From the NCBI GenBank assembly GCA_963669155.1, contig OZ022576.1, positions 8,741,943 to 8,805,942 on the forward strand: 64,000 bases of DNA. Direction: 5' to 3'. Numbering within the stretch: the first letter of the stretch is position 1; each line of letters begins with the position of its first letter. The DNA is from Arbacia lixula (taxonomy: Eukaryota > Echinodermata > Echinoidea > Arbacioida > Arbaciidae). Below are positions 48,908 to 62,200 of the stretch, piece by piece. Position numbers and translations under genes: made by a program. Below the pieces are notes generated by a model. It worked only from the letters and a program-made list of their open reading frames with translations, did no database searches and was not told the origin of the DNA.

Positions 48908-50540
48908 TTATTTTTATTCCAAAATTTTGTGACATGGATATCTCAACAATGCATGAACCATGTTTCATCAAATGTTCATCATGTATAGGTATATATGTGA
49001 ACATGTTACAGGAACATTTTCAAGGTCATTACATAATCATGACGTCATGTACGAGCAATTTAATGAAAATCTATTATTTCATGTAGCTCTAAAACCGTTC
49101 ATCTCTGTGTAATGAAATTTGGCATGTATATAATTAATGACAAGACAGTTAATTTCAATGAAAAAAAACGCACGCGTACGCGTACGTTAGTGCATTAACG
49201 CGCGCGTAAAATAAAAAAATGCTCCAAATCAACTAGAAATTGTTTTGCATATGTTTGAGGCCATTTCTAGCATTTTTCAAATTTCCGCGCGTACGCGCGC
49301 GCGCGCGCGTTTTTCCGTGCGTTTAGCAAACGCAACGTCGGAAAACCGTTTTTTCACTGGATTCATGTTTCTGACACTGCAAACAACACATCCTGAAATT
49401 TTGAGCCATTTCCATGCAATAATAAGGTCGTACTGGTGCGTCAAAGTTCAAAGTCCGCGCGTGCGTCAATACGTTTTTGTGTGCAAATATTGCAAAAAAC
49501 ATGACCACCTTCAATCGGCCATAGCTCCTCAGAATGGCTGGTGACCCCCAATTTTTTTTTCATGTTTTGAAAGAGTGGGAACTGTAAATGCTATTTCATG
49601 TATCATTTGATCGTTAAATACATCGTAACGTCATCATATTGCCATATGAATCGAAAAAATCAATTTTCATGTATGACTTCATAAACTTTTTTACCCGTTC
49701 TTGCGTATCTCAGTAATCTTTGGTCAATTTTGTTTCAAATTTCAGTATGTGATAGCTGAGACATTGCTCTATGAGAAATTAGCCCTAATATTTCAAAAGG
49801 ATTCCATCTTCATGGTACAAATTTGATTATAGACATTAATGTCAAAATCGATCGTATATACGTGTTATGTCAATGGAAGGAGTATTTATTAAATGACATG
49901 ACGATCTTCTAGGAGCTGTATCTCGCTTATGTTCAATTCTGTTACTCTGAAATTTTAGTATGTTGTAGCTGAGTCTACTAGCTTTTGGGGACGTGATCTC
50001 TTATTTTTTAATCAGATGTCGCGATCATGGCGAAATTTCATCTTGAATATCAATTTCTTAATCATTCTAGCCCCTGCTGGGCATTACGTGTTAAGTGAAT
50101 GGGAAGATGTGTGGCTCAATTGGTAAGGCGCCGCGTTTTAAGATCTCGAGGCCCCCGGTTCGATTCCTGGAGTGGGTAGGGTAAATTTTTGCATTCCTTT
50201 TACAATTTTTTTTTTTGCCATCTTCTTCTGTTCTATCCCTCACTTTGTCATTCTCTTTGAGATTTTCTTTCCCATTCGTTTTCTCTCGCCCCTTTATCTT
50301 ACGTGGCTATTAATTACATGTTAGCACAATATACATGTAACCATTTAGGCATGTCTCTGAAATGTACGTTAGTAGACATTGTAGGTGCGCTATGAGCTTT
50401 CTTGAGCGGAGTCTCTGATTGCTTATGAATAGATGGTGTCACGATTGAAGGTCCATATCACCGTGCATTTTCTAGCCCATGTCAGTGCATGAATTTGCCA
50501 ATGCAGACCACCTTATACTTGTCCACAAGTATGTCTCGTT
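48908..50540 (+). repeat. Array 2, unit 9 (type C), end of array
   Basis: Near-identical direct repeat of unit 8, with its tRNA-like head at 50101-50180. The array ends after CACAAGTATGTCTCGTTTAT at about 50543; unrelated sequence follows. Confidence 0.92.
50101..50180 (+). mobile_element. tRNA-like Pol III head, unit 9
   Basis: Same box A and box B as unit 8. Confidence 0.75.
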
Positions 50541-50543
50541 TAT

Positions 50544-50813
50544 TTTGTTATTCAGAGGAAGGCATTGCCTAATGAGACATACAGCGTATCGCTTAAAACA
50601 CCTGAATGTCTTGATTTGTTATGAGGCGGCAATCATGATAGATCGAAGGAAGTACATGTATATCGGAGCACCGTCCATGCTCCTATAAACTACGCCGCCA
50701 TCGATATCGTCACCCCCTTCATATGCCCCGTCCAGCTAACTTACCACCCCCCTCCCCCCCCCCCACCCCACCCACCCACCCTCCCCCGCACGCACACACA
50801 CACACACACACTT

Positions 50814-50884
<71 letters not shown>

Positions 50885-51692
50885 ATACAAACAAACACTC
50901 GTCATCCGTGAAGGTCCACTCGACTTTTCGAAGAATTTGCTTTCATCCTCCAAGGCCCCCGCCTCCTCGTATACATGTTTCGACGACTGAACGAAAAATA
51001 ACAGACGCACACAGATGGTAATTGTTCTCATGAGGGGTTGTCTGGTCCCTGGCTTGCTTTGTACTGACCGTCCGGCTCAAACCGGTATTAGGGTAGGCTT
51101 AACGTTCAGACCCTAAGAGAAGATTGGTGTCTCGCCAATACGTCTTTATCATGACTATTGGTTGAAAAACACCCTTTTTTTGAAAAACCAGGCTGATGTG
51201 ACATATCTTGAGATAACTATTGTAAAGACAGTATCGTGATTAGGAAACTATAGACTTGAGATAACTATTGTAAAGAGTCTAGATTTCACACATTGTCTGC
51301 CACTAAGAATAATCACGAGCGGCCTCGTCGGCTAGCCAAGTCGATTTTGGGGGATGTTTACAATCAGGGCAACGGATGTCTTTTCGAGGCGGGAACGTGG
51401 GTTACATAACAAAGGAAAGCCTGATGGAAAGTCACGTTTGGAGGCATGAGACTCTAGAAATCTCATGCACATAGCATGGACCCTGTCCATGCACATAGCA
51501 ACAGACTCGTTATCTATTACAATCACGGAGCGCTGAGATGCCAACCTTCGTGCCTGTTGACACATGATAAAGTCATGTGTCGGACCATGCGAACACTAAA
51601 TGGAACATAGGCATTGTTGTTCATCCCAGTCCAGAGAGATAACAGCGCCATTTTCACGGAAATCGTTCATCCTTACTATTATCACAGCCATA
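50544..51692. other. No gene recognised; includes CA/TA microsatellite
   Basis: Poly-C and CACCC-rich sequence (50745-50785) leads into (CA)n, (TA)n and (CA)n runs at 50790-50881. TTGAGATAACTATTGTAAAG occurs twice, near 51208 and 51255. No exon or transposon ends are seen. Confidence 0.6.
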
Positions 51693-53938
51693 CCCAGGTC
51701 GAAATTCCCATAGAAACCAGTAGAAACCAGTAGAGACCGTCTACTGGTTTATACTGGTCCAGTAGAGTCTACTGGTCTGAAGAGGAACTACGAAATCAAA
51801 CCAGTAGAAACCAGTAGAAACCAGTAGAGTCTAATGTGTTGAAGACCAGTAGAAACCAATAGAAACCAGTGAGATCTAATGGTTTGAGAAGGAGTGTGAA
51901 AAAAAACAAAGTCAAACCAGTAGAAACCATTAGAGACCAGGGGATTCTAATGGTATTGAAGACCAGTAGAAACCATTAGAATCCACTGGTCTCTAATGGT
52001 TTCTACTGGTTTGATTTTGTTTTTTTCACACTCCTTCTCAAACCACTAGATCTCACTGGTTTCTATTGGTTTCTACTGGTCTTCAATACCATTAGAATTC
52101 ACTGGTCTCTAATGGTTTCTACTGGTTTGACTTTGTTTTTTTCACACTCCTTCTCAAACCACTAGATCTCACTGGTTTCTATTGGTTTTTACTGGTCTTC
52201 AATACCATTAGAATCCACTGGTCTCTAATGGTTTCTACTGGTTTGACTTTGTTTTTTTTCACACTCCTTCTCAACCATTAGATCTCACTGGTTTCTATTG
52301 GTTTCTACTGGTCTTCAATACCATTAGAATCCACTGGTCTCTAATGGTTTCTACTGGTTTGACTTTGTTTTTTTTTTACACTCCTTTTCAAACCATTAGA
52401 TCTCACTGGTTTCTATTGGTTTCTACTGGTCTTCAATACCATTAGAATCCACTGGTCTCCAATGGTTTTTTCTGGTTTGACTTTGTTCTTTTTCACACTG
52501 ATAGAAATTAGTTAGATATAATGTTTTGAAAAGGAGTGTGAAAAATACAGAGTCAAACCAGTAGAAACCATTAGAGACCAGTGAATTGGTGGAGACCAGT
52601 ATAACCAATAGAAACCAGTAAGACCTAATGGTTTGAAAAGGAGTGTCAAAAATTCAAAGTCAAACCAGTAGAAACCAATAGAAACAAGTGAGATCTAATG
52701 GTTTGAAAAGGAGTGTGAAAAATACAAAGTCAAACCAGTAGAAACCATTAGAGACCAGTGAATTCTCCTGGTATTGGAGATCAGTAGAAACCAGTAGAAA
52801 CTAGTGAGATATAATGTATGGAAAAGGAGTGTGAAAAATACTAAGTCAAACCAGTAGAAACCATTAGAGACCAGTAGAAACCAATAGAAACCAATAGAAA
52901 TAGAGATGCTCATGAATATTCATGCATGTATTTACGTGTCCTAATTTTGTACTTTTAGATAGATAACCTCCACCTAACCAGATAAAAGGAATTTTACCAA
53001 GTAATGATTTCAAGTTTAAACATAAAATAGTGAATGTCACCTACTTAAGTGAAGACAATAATGATAACAACAACAAAAATGATCTTCTTAAATGTAAGTT
53101 AGAGTAACCAATATCTTATGAACCTTATAACCGTACTGCTATATATATGAAAGTCTGTGAAGGATAGAGTAGAAAGTAGGATAGGTATAGGATAGAATAG
53201 GAATAAATATAGGATAGGATAGGATTAGGTTAAAACGTTAAGGAAATATGCCATAATTCGAATTATCATATACTAAATTGATATCGATATTTCATCAATA
53301 TTTTTAATTTTGATTCCTATTGGTCTCCTGATGCCTCCAGTAAATATAGGTATTCTACTAGTTTCTGCTGGTATTCTGATGGATCCAGGAGAAATTGCTA
53401 CTGGTTTCTACTGGCACTCTACTGATATTTTTCTAATGGTTTCTACTGGAAATCATTTCACTTTCCATATTCAAACCAGCAGAAAAATTCCAGTAGAAAC
53501 CAGTAGGAAGCTCTATTGGATCCAGTAGAGATTCCTACTGGTTTCTACTGGTCTTCTATAGGATCCAGTAGAGATTCCTACTGGTTTCTACTGGTATTCT
53601 ACTGGCATCTTTCTAATGGTTTCTACTGGAAATCATTTCACTTTCCATATTCAAACCAGTAGAAAAATTCCAGTAGAAACCAGTAGGAAGCTCTATTGGA
53701 TCCAGTAAAGATTCCTACTGGTTTCTACTGGTATTCTACTGGTCTTCTTTTGGTCTTGTATTGGATCCAGTAGAGATTTCTACTGGTTTCTACTGGTATT
53801 CTACTGGTATTTTTCTAATGGTTTCTACTGGAAATCATTTCACTTTCCATATTCAAACCAGTAGAAAATTTCCAGTAGAAACCAGTAGAGATTCTAATGG
53901 TTTTTCTCTACTGGTTTCTACTGGTTTTTCGTCCTGGG
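51693..53938. mobile_element. 2.25-kb foldback-like element of ACTGGTTTCTACTGGT repeats
   Basis: The left end CCCAGGTCGAAA and the reverse complement of the right end, CCCAGGACGAAA, match at 11 of 12 bases, with TA outside both (51691-51692 and 53939-53940). The arms consist of CCAGTAGAAACCAGTAG motifs in both orientations. At about 51960-52500 a 116-bp unit repeats about five times in one direction. At about 52500-52910 related units run in the opposite direction. At about 53330-53938 a third array has a 180-200-bp period. A unique AT-rich core lies at about 52920-53310. Long inverted repetitive arms are typical of Foldback elements; no transposase is seen. Confidence 0.8.
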
Positions 53939-53940
53939 TA

Positions 53941-55000
53941 TACATGTACAATAGATATATGTGAAGCAAGCTCGCTGATACGTTCTTGTTATGGCCATCT
54001 AACAAGGATCGAGCAAACCTTCGGGGGTTTTTTCAGAATGATATATTATGCCCGAGCCAATATGTTTTATGCCTACACGCACATTTAAAAGCAAAGCATG
54101 TTACGAATGAGATGTGTCCCATGTTCAAGTAAGATACCGTTGGTACGAGTAGTATTGGCATCCATAGTGAAATTATACGAATAGACTTGGACCAGAGGAG
54201 ATTTAGTTATCACTAATTCACTATTAAACTCGAGCCTGATGTAAACCTATGTCTTGTAATCGTTTTGAAATGTCCAACATCCTAAGCTAGCTGGTAAGCT
54301 AGGCCGTTCTCTGTCCATCAGAGATATAACGCTGTTTTTTCCGTGTGACCTTACATCTCATTAGTCGCGTGTCGGCCCTGCATGGAATTCGGGTGCATGC
54401 ATGTACTCTCTTCAAAGGCCATCCAGGGAGCATCCAGGGTGAGAGACAGTTGATAGTAGGCCACATGCCAACCCACGAGTTTTTATATTCCGTGGAAAAA
54501 AAAATCGATGATGGCTCCGCTCGTGTTCCTGAGACATTTGGGTCGTGATCCATTGCTCATGCTGTGTTGATGTTAATGAATACACATGTTTACACATTCA
54601 TCCTTACACTTATCATTCCACATTTCCTCATCTTCGTCTTCTCCTTGACACATCCTCCTTACTTTTCCCTCTTTATGTGCGTCTTTTCACTTTTGCTTCT
54701 GCCTCCGCCGCCTTCCCTCCTTCTTTAATTCCAGCTCATCTCGCTATCTTCTTCATTCCTTTTTAAACTTCTATTTTACATCCTTTCGTTCATCATCTCC
54801 CTTCTCATTCCCTCCTCCTCAATATCGTTTAATTGCTATACCTACTGATCGGTTCACCTCAACATTTCCGAACCGTCGTCAAAATCGTTTCCAATAATTC
54901 AGCTAACTTCATCAAGGATGTATGAGATCAACAACGTTTCATACATCCTTGTTTTTTTTTTTTTTTTTACAACTTTGTGTGTACAGTAATACCTCCCTCT

Positions 55001-55051
<51 letters not shown>

Positions 55052-56020
55052 CCAAGTGGTTAACAAATAATACTGGTATATAGCAATAACAATAATCAAT
55101 TTTTGTTTCAATTCTATTTCTAGTTTGAACCAGCATAAAGTGGACATTTGCGTGAGTAGCTCATTACTGATGCACGTGCTTACGTGTGTTAGAGCAATTT
55201 TCAGGGATTATTATGGTGGATTATTGTTATTATCGCTGTTTTAGTGTTTAATTATTTGTTTTTAACAGTGCAAATAACTGAAAGAAAACACCAAAGGGCA
55301 ATTAATTTCTCAGGAACTTCGAATGAAAGTACTGTACATGTATGTCAAAATACTGTGTCCATTTTGCAGAGGAAAAAAAATAGAATTCCTTCCTCGCAAT
55401 ATAGGAACTCATAAGTGATTATCATCTGGAATTTATCCCTGTACACGTATCTTCAAAAATGAGTCTAGCACCTTCATCCTTGCAATGAGTATCTAAACAA
55501 CTCAATGATATCAATGTTATCATCAGGGACAATTCTTAATGAAAATGTAGACAAAAAATAAGTTTTGTTAATACATGTATCTCCAACTTCATCAGAAAAG
55601 AGGCAGGGAGGGAAAAGAGGAAGACTTGAAAGAAGTTATTTTTCACGCAGAATGTGAATTCTACCTCGGCTCACTGTCAATTTCCATCTTCTAAAAACTT
55701 GACCATCATGTTGTACTTGTGGTTAATGCAATGTTGTTATTTTTTTATCTTTGTCCACAAAAGAGCACACTACTACATGTAGTACATGTACTTTTTAATC
55801 GTACTTATTCCAACCCACTTGTTTAAATCATAATTGTTCCTTGAGTTAGCTTTCATACATATGGGGACAGATACCATAAACACATGTATCTATAACAATG
55901 AGTACAAATAGATGGATTTCGGTTCTTCCAAAATAAGTGCAAGTTGATAAATTAAAATATCAGAATAACAATGAATAAATACACGTGACTGATAATGATA
56001 TTGAAGATTAGATTTTTACA
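53941..56020. other. No gene recognised; microsatellites
   Basis: Contains an 11-bp-stem hairpin with a following T-run (54914-54968), a (CA)n run at 55003-55049 and pyrimidine-rich sequence near 54600-54830. I see no coding exon or transposon termini. Confidence 0.5.
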
Positions 56021-56022
56021 AT

Positions 56023-59000
56023 TTTATTTGAATGAATTTCAACAAGTACATAAATAAACCTACAATTTGTAGTTTACAATAAAGCTTTCACCTCTGGAAA
56101 AAAATGTCCTTTCATGAACAACCCAGGATTCTCTATTCTCACACACATCTTAATTCATTAACACCACTGCTTATCGAAACACACACCTACATACATACAT
56201 ACATACAAACACATCACATTCATACAACACACACACTATGATGTTGACATCTGAATTATGCAAGGATGCACTGGGGCATATGCATAAAACTTACTAAGCC
56301 TAGCCAGCTACTAAAGTGCATAAAGCTATAAATGTTTTTTTTTAGTAGCTAACTAGGCTCGTAAGGTTTCATGAATATAGCCCCTGGTTTTTAACTACCA
56401 AATTTGATCACAAAGTATTTGTTTGCTTATAAGGCAAGCTCACCATAACATTTGCATTTTATGTGCATCCAATTATTTGTTCAAACAAGGAGAGAAATTA
56501 ATCTTCTTCATTTAAGAGCAACCAAAGTATTGGTGTACCGTGTTAGGCATAATCATGTACATAATGGATCAACAGATGTTGATTTCTATTACAGAGCTGC
56601 ATCATGCTGTTACAGTCCCCATTGTACACTGCCTGATAATGAACTACGCTTTTAATTCTTATCCTCAGTGTGTCCATTTCCCACTGATTTCCCTAGCAAT
56701 TACTGGCACTTGAAAGATGTTTCATCAACCCGACTGTTTCCACCTCTTTTGATGGGGGAAACAGAACATTTCTAGCATTTTGAATTGAGTTTGAGTTTAA
56801 CTATAAACCTGGCTCTAATCTAAAATGCCTTAGCACTGGAGAACCGTACAGTGTAACTTTGATACAGGATTATGCTTTTCACCTTGTTTACACTTGGCAT
56901 AATACAAACTGTGCACTTACATGAGATTAACTATTATAGAAAATCAGCAATATCATGTTATGTGCAAAGATATAACTAAGCGAATCACACAAATTATACC
57001 TGTATTGTAGGTTGAAGTGATACATGTATACAGGTTAGCCATAAAGGTAGCATTTTAACTTAAGTACATGTAGTGATTTCAGAACCTATAACCAGGGCAA
57101 CCAGAACTCTTCTTCCTTGACCATGGAACATTTTTCATATTCGAATTCAGGATCATGTGAAGGAGTCATCTCAAAATATTATACACATTGAAATTAAACA
57201 AGATGAAGACCCATAATGACAGGTCCCTCAATCTTTGTATTACCTCTCCTATCCACTACCCGCTACTCTGAAGTAGATGTAGCATATATCTACGTATTGT
57301 TCATCTCTAAAAGTGCATAAATTACAACATACAGTAATGTGTGATGCATGCATTCAGAGATCAACTTTTGAATGACAAAAATCACCTGTAGCTTTATCTT
57401 GCCCCTCTTGTATTTTATATTGACATGGAACGAGAAATGTACTACAAACATCTACAAGACATCGCTTATAAATGTTACAATATTGCCGTTCCATGTACTG
57501 ATGATGTATCAAGTGACAATAGTTATGACCTACTGATTGTACTTTCCATCCAGCACAAAACCTTCCAACCAGACTTCCTCCATTGCGTCGGGATCACCTT
57601 GTAACTAACCTTATCAACAGATGCAACATAGCATGAATAACAACAACAAGCAGGCTTCTTGGCCATGTTAATCAGGATTATCTTACCATTTCATGGACAT
57701 TTGACACTTATGTGGGTTTTTTTTCCAATCATAATCTTACAAGGTCACATCATCTTGCATCGCAGGGTTTATATGTAAAATGGTCACTTGCTATCGATAT
57801 ATGGCATGGGTCACATAAAGCTTAACAATGGCAAAAATCAAATTTCAATGTCCAAAGTACACTCTATCACACATGTATCAATTCTTCTGCTGACTTTCAA
57901 TCTACGCTCTCAGAGTAAACAATGTCCAAACCGCAGGTTCTAAAACCCAGCTTCAAGTTTTCAGTTCACAGTGTACCAAGTATGATTCTTATAATGTCTG
58001 TTGCAGGCCATTAAAGCAAAGTTCTGTGGATACTGGGGTAATAAATCCCCAAAATAGCATGTTCCTTTACACTGCAGTATCCAATGTTTACATTTGTTTG
58101 CACACCACACATAAAACTACTACCATAGAAAAGATGTATTAATAAATCAATATCTATGCCTGTAGCAAACAATGTGCAAATTAGGACCACAAATAGGACC
58201 TCACTGGAAATGGGGCTCAAACAGAGTTTCTCCCTACCAGACACTCAAGGCCAATCTACAGAAAATAGGTATAAAGGGCTTGATGCTAGCATTCACAGGG
58301 TAAAGAACCAATATACAGAAGACATGTATGTACAATGTAGCACCCGAGACAGCGAGAAATGGTTGTCTCACTTTAGCAAGTCAAAAGTCCAAAATACAGA
58401 TCTAAAGGAGTGAGTTAAGTAGTAAAGGTGATTACAAGCAGCAACAGACAAGGACCTAGAATGATGTGAATTACACAAGAGGAAACCTGAATTGAAGTTA
58501 ATATCAAGCCTTGCATGAGAGGCATACAGGGCTCCTACCAGGATTGATTCCATGTGGTATAAACACCATGAGTTAACTTCTTTCAGCAGTTTACATTATA
58601 TTTTGGGGCAATGTCGCATAATAGTGCAAGCAACCAATTCCCCTCTGTGTCAACAAGCATTATATACGATGCGCAAAGTCAATCCCTGCAAGAACCCTGA
58701 TTGCATGTGCATATGAGCTTTGCATGCCTTTAAACACAACAGCACTTCGTTAATCCAGGCAAGTAGTATTTTATAAATGTGAATAAAAGATTGGGAAGTG
58801 TAAATGTTTTCATTCACATCATGTACAGTGTAGTATGAAACAAAGTGAGTTCTTCAAAAACAGACCTTAACCTATAATAGTGAGCCAGACAAAATGCTGT
58901 CTTACAGGATTTGTGTACATCACTGAGAGGTATTTATGCAAAAATGCCTTAATGCCACATGGAGTTTTTTGTGACAATATGGTAAATTAGTAAACTTCAT

Positions 59001-59261
59001 TTGATGCAGGATAACATCCATCATAACACCACCTCACTCCCAGATTAACTTCCACAAACAGATGTTACATTTCATTTTGCGTTCTCTAAGTTGATTGCAT
59101 TGATGGACGTCCACTTCACTTCACAAGCGTCCAGCTGACCTTACACTGCTGCATCCAGTGAGTGAGTGGGTGGGTTAGAGCGGCTGGCCAGACCAGCCAT
59201 AAACCATCTATTGTCTTTGTGCGGGAGGGCAGGTCAGTCATATCCCGCTGCCATTGGTCAG
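56023..59261 (-). other. Possible long 3' UTR of the candidate - strand gene
   Basis: No coding blocks are visible here. A - strand AATAAA lies at 56023-56028. If the candidate gene at 59262 is real, this stretch could be its 3' UTR. Otherwise it is plain intergenic sequence. It includes the small MITE at 56273-56384. Confidence 0.3.
56273..56384. mobile_element. 112-bp MITE
   Basis: GGGGCATATGCATAAAAC then TTACTAAGCCTAG on the left mirrors CTAGGCTCGTAAG then GTTTCATGAATATAGCCCC on the right, a near-palindromic element. A half copy with CATAAAACCTTACTAAGCC lies near 5596-5620. Confidence 0.7.
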
Positions 59262-62200
59262 TCATTTGTCCTTGAGATGTTTGAGCGAGCATGTTGAGTG
59301 CAATCTGTGTGCGCTGAACATTGAGAGTCCCACTCCAAAGAGCAACATCAACAGCGCCGACCTAGGGGCGGGGATTTTGTCGTAGCCATGGGGATGCTGG
59401 TGTGCGTTGTTGTGCACCTACAGAGGAGGGAATTAGAGCAGAGAGATTTAACACAAGATTATAAATAGCTTTCAACCTCAAGTGTGGTGTGCAGCTACAG
59501 AGATCAGGGAATCACGGCAGATTAGCAAGATCAAAGTGTTCAACCCAATCTCCTCTCTCCTCTCATAAAAAAAAAAATCTAGCCGTATAATCTCTAATTC
59601 CAAGAAATGATTTCTACTACATGATTTCAACCTTAATTCTTTCAATTCAATGTTGCAATTTACACACACACACACAAAAAAAAAAAACTATTGCAGGGTA
59701 GGATAAGAGAGCAACAAAACATCTCAATAGTTTTGCCATTTGTGCCCTGATATAATGCTGTTTCTGTCATAAAATCCTACTGTGTTTCCCATGCTGTATT
59801 TTAGCAAGAGATAACACACATACAATGACTAAAACACTCTCTTTCATTGTGTCCCTGTCATAAAAACACTATTTCACTTTTTGCAGGTATTAGTCATACT
59901 CCTGGAGGGTGTTTCATGAACGTTGTCAGCACTGACCAAATGGTCAACTTCAGTGAAATACTTTATTTTGATTGGCTGAGAGGCACTAGCCTCTGACTGT
60001 TACTATTAACTGTCGGAGAAAGACAGCTTGTCAGGCAAAAAATGTTCATGAAACGCCCTCCTGAAATGAAGAGCCAAGATGGTTTACAAAAATTCAGTGT
60101 GAAATATCCTAGTTCCATACAATAGACCATTTTTGTTATGTTTGCAAATATAATTCACATTATTCAAACAAGACATTAATGGGGCTTTGTCACTGAAGCA
60201 ATAACTTGTAGATTCAGAGTGCATTCCACAGATTGAAACTGAATTATGAAATGTAGTAAAAGTAATAATGTGTAACTGCGCAGTTAAGGATAAAGTTGTG
60301 AATACATTACGAAAATGGCTTATTCATGATTTCAGTGTCTCATTGCCCACTACATTGCCTATGCTGCTCATGTGTAGTAGGTGACTGTGCACAGTAGTGG
60401 TCACTGCATTGAGTCAAATGGGGTCAGTTGGCTTATTATTACATGTATTGGCTCATGTCAGGGACACACTGCCTTTCTGCCCTGTGGAGGCCAGGAAGAT
60501 AAAATTTGACCAGTACCTGGGCTGGAAAGCACTTCAACTTGTTTACAAACAAGACAGCCTGAAATGAAATAATGAGCACCCCTCCATGAAGTTAAAAATT
60601 TAGGAAATTTCTCCTGTCCTGCAGCTGTGCTCAGAATAATGACAACATTGATATAAAATTAGTAAAGGTGACTCTGTGTCCTGACTAGCGACCATGACAA
60701 CAGCAGGCCTCGAAAGTCACCTGTTTTAGGGGCAGGCAACTTTTAGTTTTGGGGGGGCACTTTTTTCACTTTTTTCAAGGGCAGCAAGTTAGGTCAGAGG
60801 GGCACCAAGGCAAAAACCGACAATTATGAAAGGGCACCAAGGCAAATCCCTGAAATATGAAAGGGCTCCCAAACCCATACCCCCATTGGCGGCTTATACA
60901 TTAAAAAATTTTGTTTTGTTTGTTTTTTCATTTGGCCGTAAGGCCAGGTAAAATTGAGTACATGTTGATCGTCCGGATTTTTTTAAAAAGAGGAGGAGGG
61001 TGTACCATATTATTTGATATTTGATAGTTTTCCCAAGATGGCTGCCGCATGTAAAATAGTATATAATACGATGCACATCAACCAACGTTGCTGTAGTGTG
61101 TATGATTTGCCCCCAAAATATCAATTTTTTCAACAGGTTTCTTTTTGTCTATTTTTAAATATTAAAATGTTGCCTTTATTCTAAATATGAAATTACATTT
61201 TGTTGATATATTGTCATTTTTGTCTTGATTTTGTAATTAATGTTTTAACATTTATGTAAACACTTTCATTGGAAGCCTTGTTTTTCCTCAAAATACACGG
61301 AACAGCAACAGAAATTACTCCAGAATCTCAACGAAATTCAAAGATTAGATGGCCACAAAACACGATCTCACTTCACTACAATCATGATAATCAGACTGCA
61401 CTGGACTCTGGACAGCGCACTCGAGTGTAACCCTCACCCTGGCCTCGCGCGGCCCGGGGTCGGCCGCATGGAAAACATGCACATAGCGTATGTATATACG
61501 GCTTTGAACACAGACGTGTGTTGCTGCCCTCTACGTTGAAGACATCGCGTTTTCGAATAATGGCGGATGGGATAAAGTCGTTGACTGATCAGAACGATGT
61601 CAAAACCCCCCCAAATTACCCATCAACATTCCATTCAATCGTGACAAAATGCTATTAATGTGAAAGGTGAGGGTGTATTTATGTTAAATGTGTTTGTCAA
61701 AATATTTTTTGTGCGCCGATTGATCCGATTGAAGTGGATTGTAATGAGTTGTTGGTACAGTGGCTGATACAAATTTTAACATCGCTACTCAATGCGTATT
61801 GACTTTCTGTGTAAACTTTTTCATGTACAGCTACACAAAGTCTATGGGGAAACGGAATGTCCATTTTCACCTGATGAAACGGGAAAAGACCATATGGCCT
61901 AATGCCCTTTTTGTCATGTTTCAAATATTTTTTCGCTTCCTCGAATAAAGCCAGACAATTTATTTTTCTTCAAACGTAAATCGATAAACTCGAAACAAAA
62001 TCATTCGCTCGTATTCATTCACAAGCTAGATCAACGAGCCGAAACATCGCACTTGGAAAATAGCCGCAATGGCACATTGCGTGTAATGCAACATCCTGTA
62101 TCGAAACTTTCCCCCCGCTGTAAACTTTACTTCGATGTACATACGTTGACACGAAGGGCACAATAATACGAGGGATTGAGTTCAATAAATGGAATGTCCA

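Noticed and set aside
34031..50180. Calling the seven tRNA-like heads functional tRNA genes
   Set aside because: Boxes A and B are good, but the acceptor and anticodon stems pair poorly and each lies inside a repeat unit, so SINE-type heads fit better.
51693..53938. CRISPR-like look of short regularly repeated motifs
   Set aside because: The motifs occur in both orientations with no unique spacers, in a eukaryotic genome; a foldback element explains them.
54914..54968. 11-bp-stem hairpin followed by a T-run, like a bacterial intrinsic terminator
   Set aside because: The window is clearly animal DNA and no gene ends here; the T-run is a common simple repeat.
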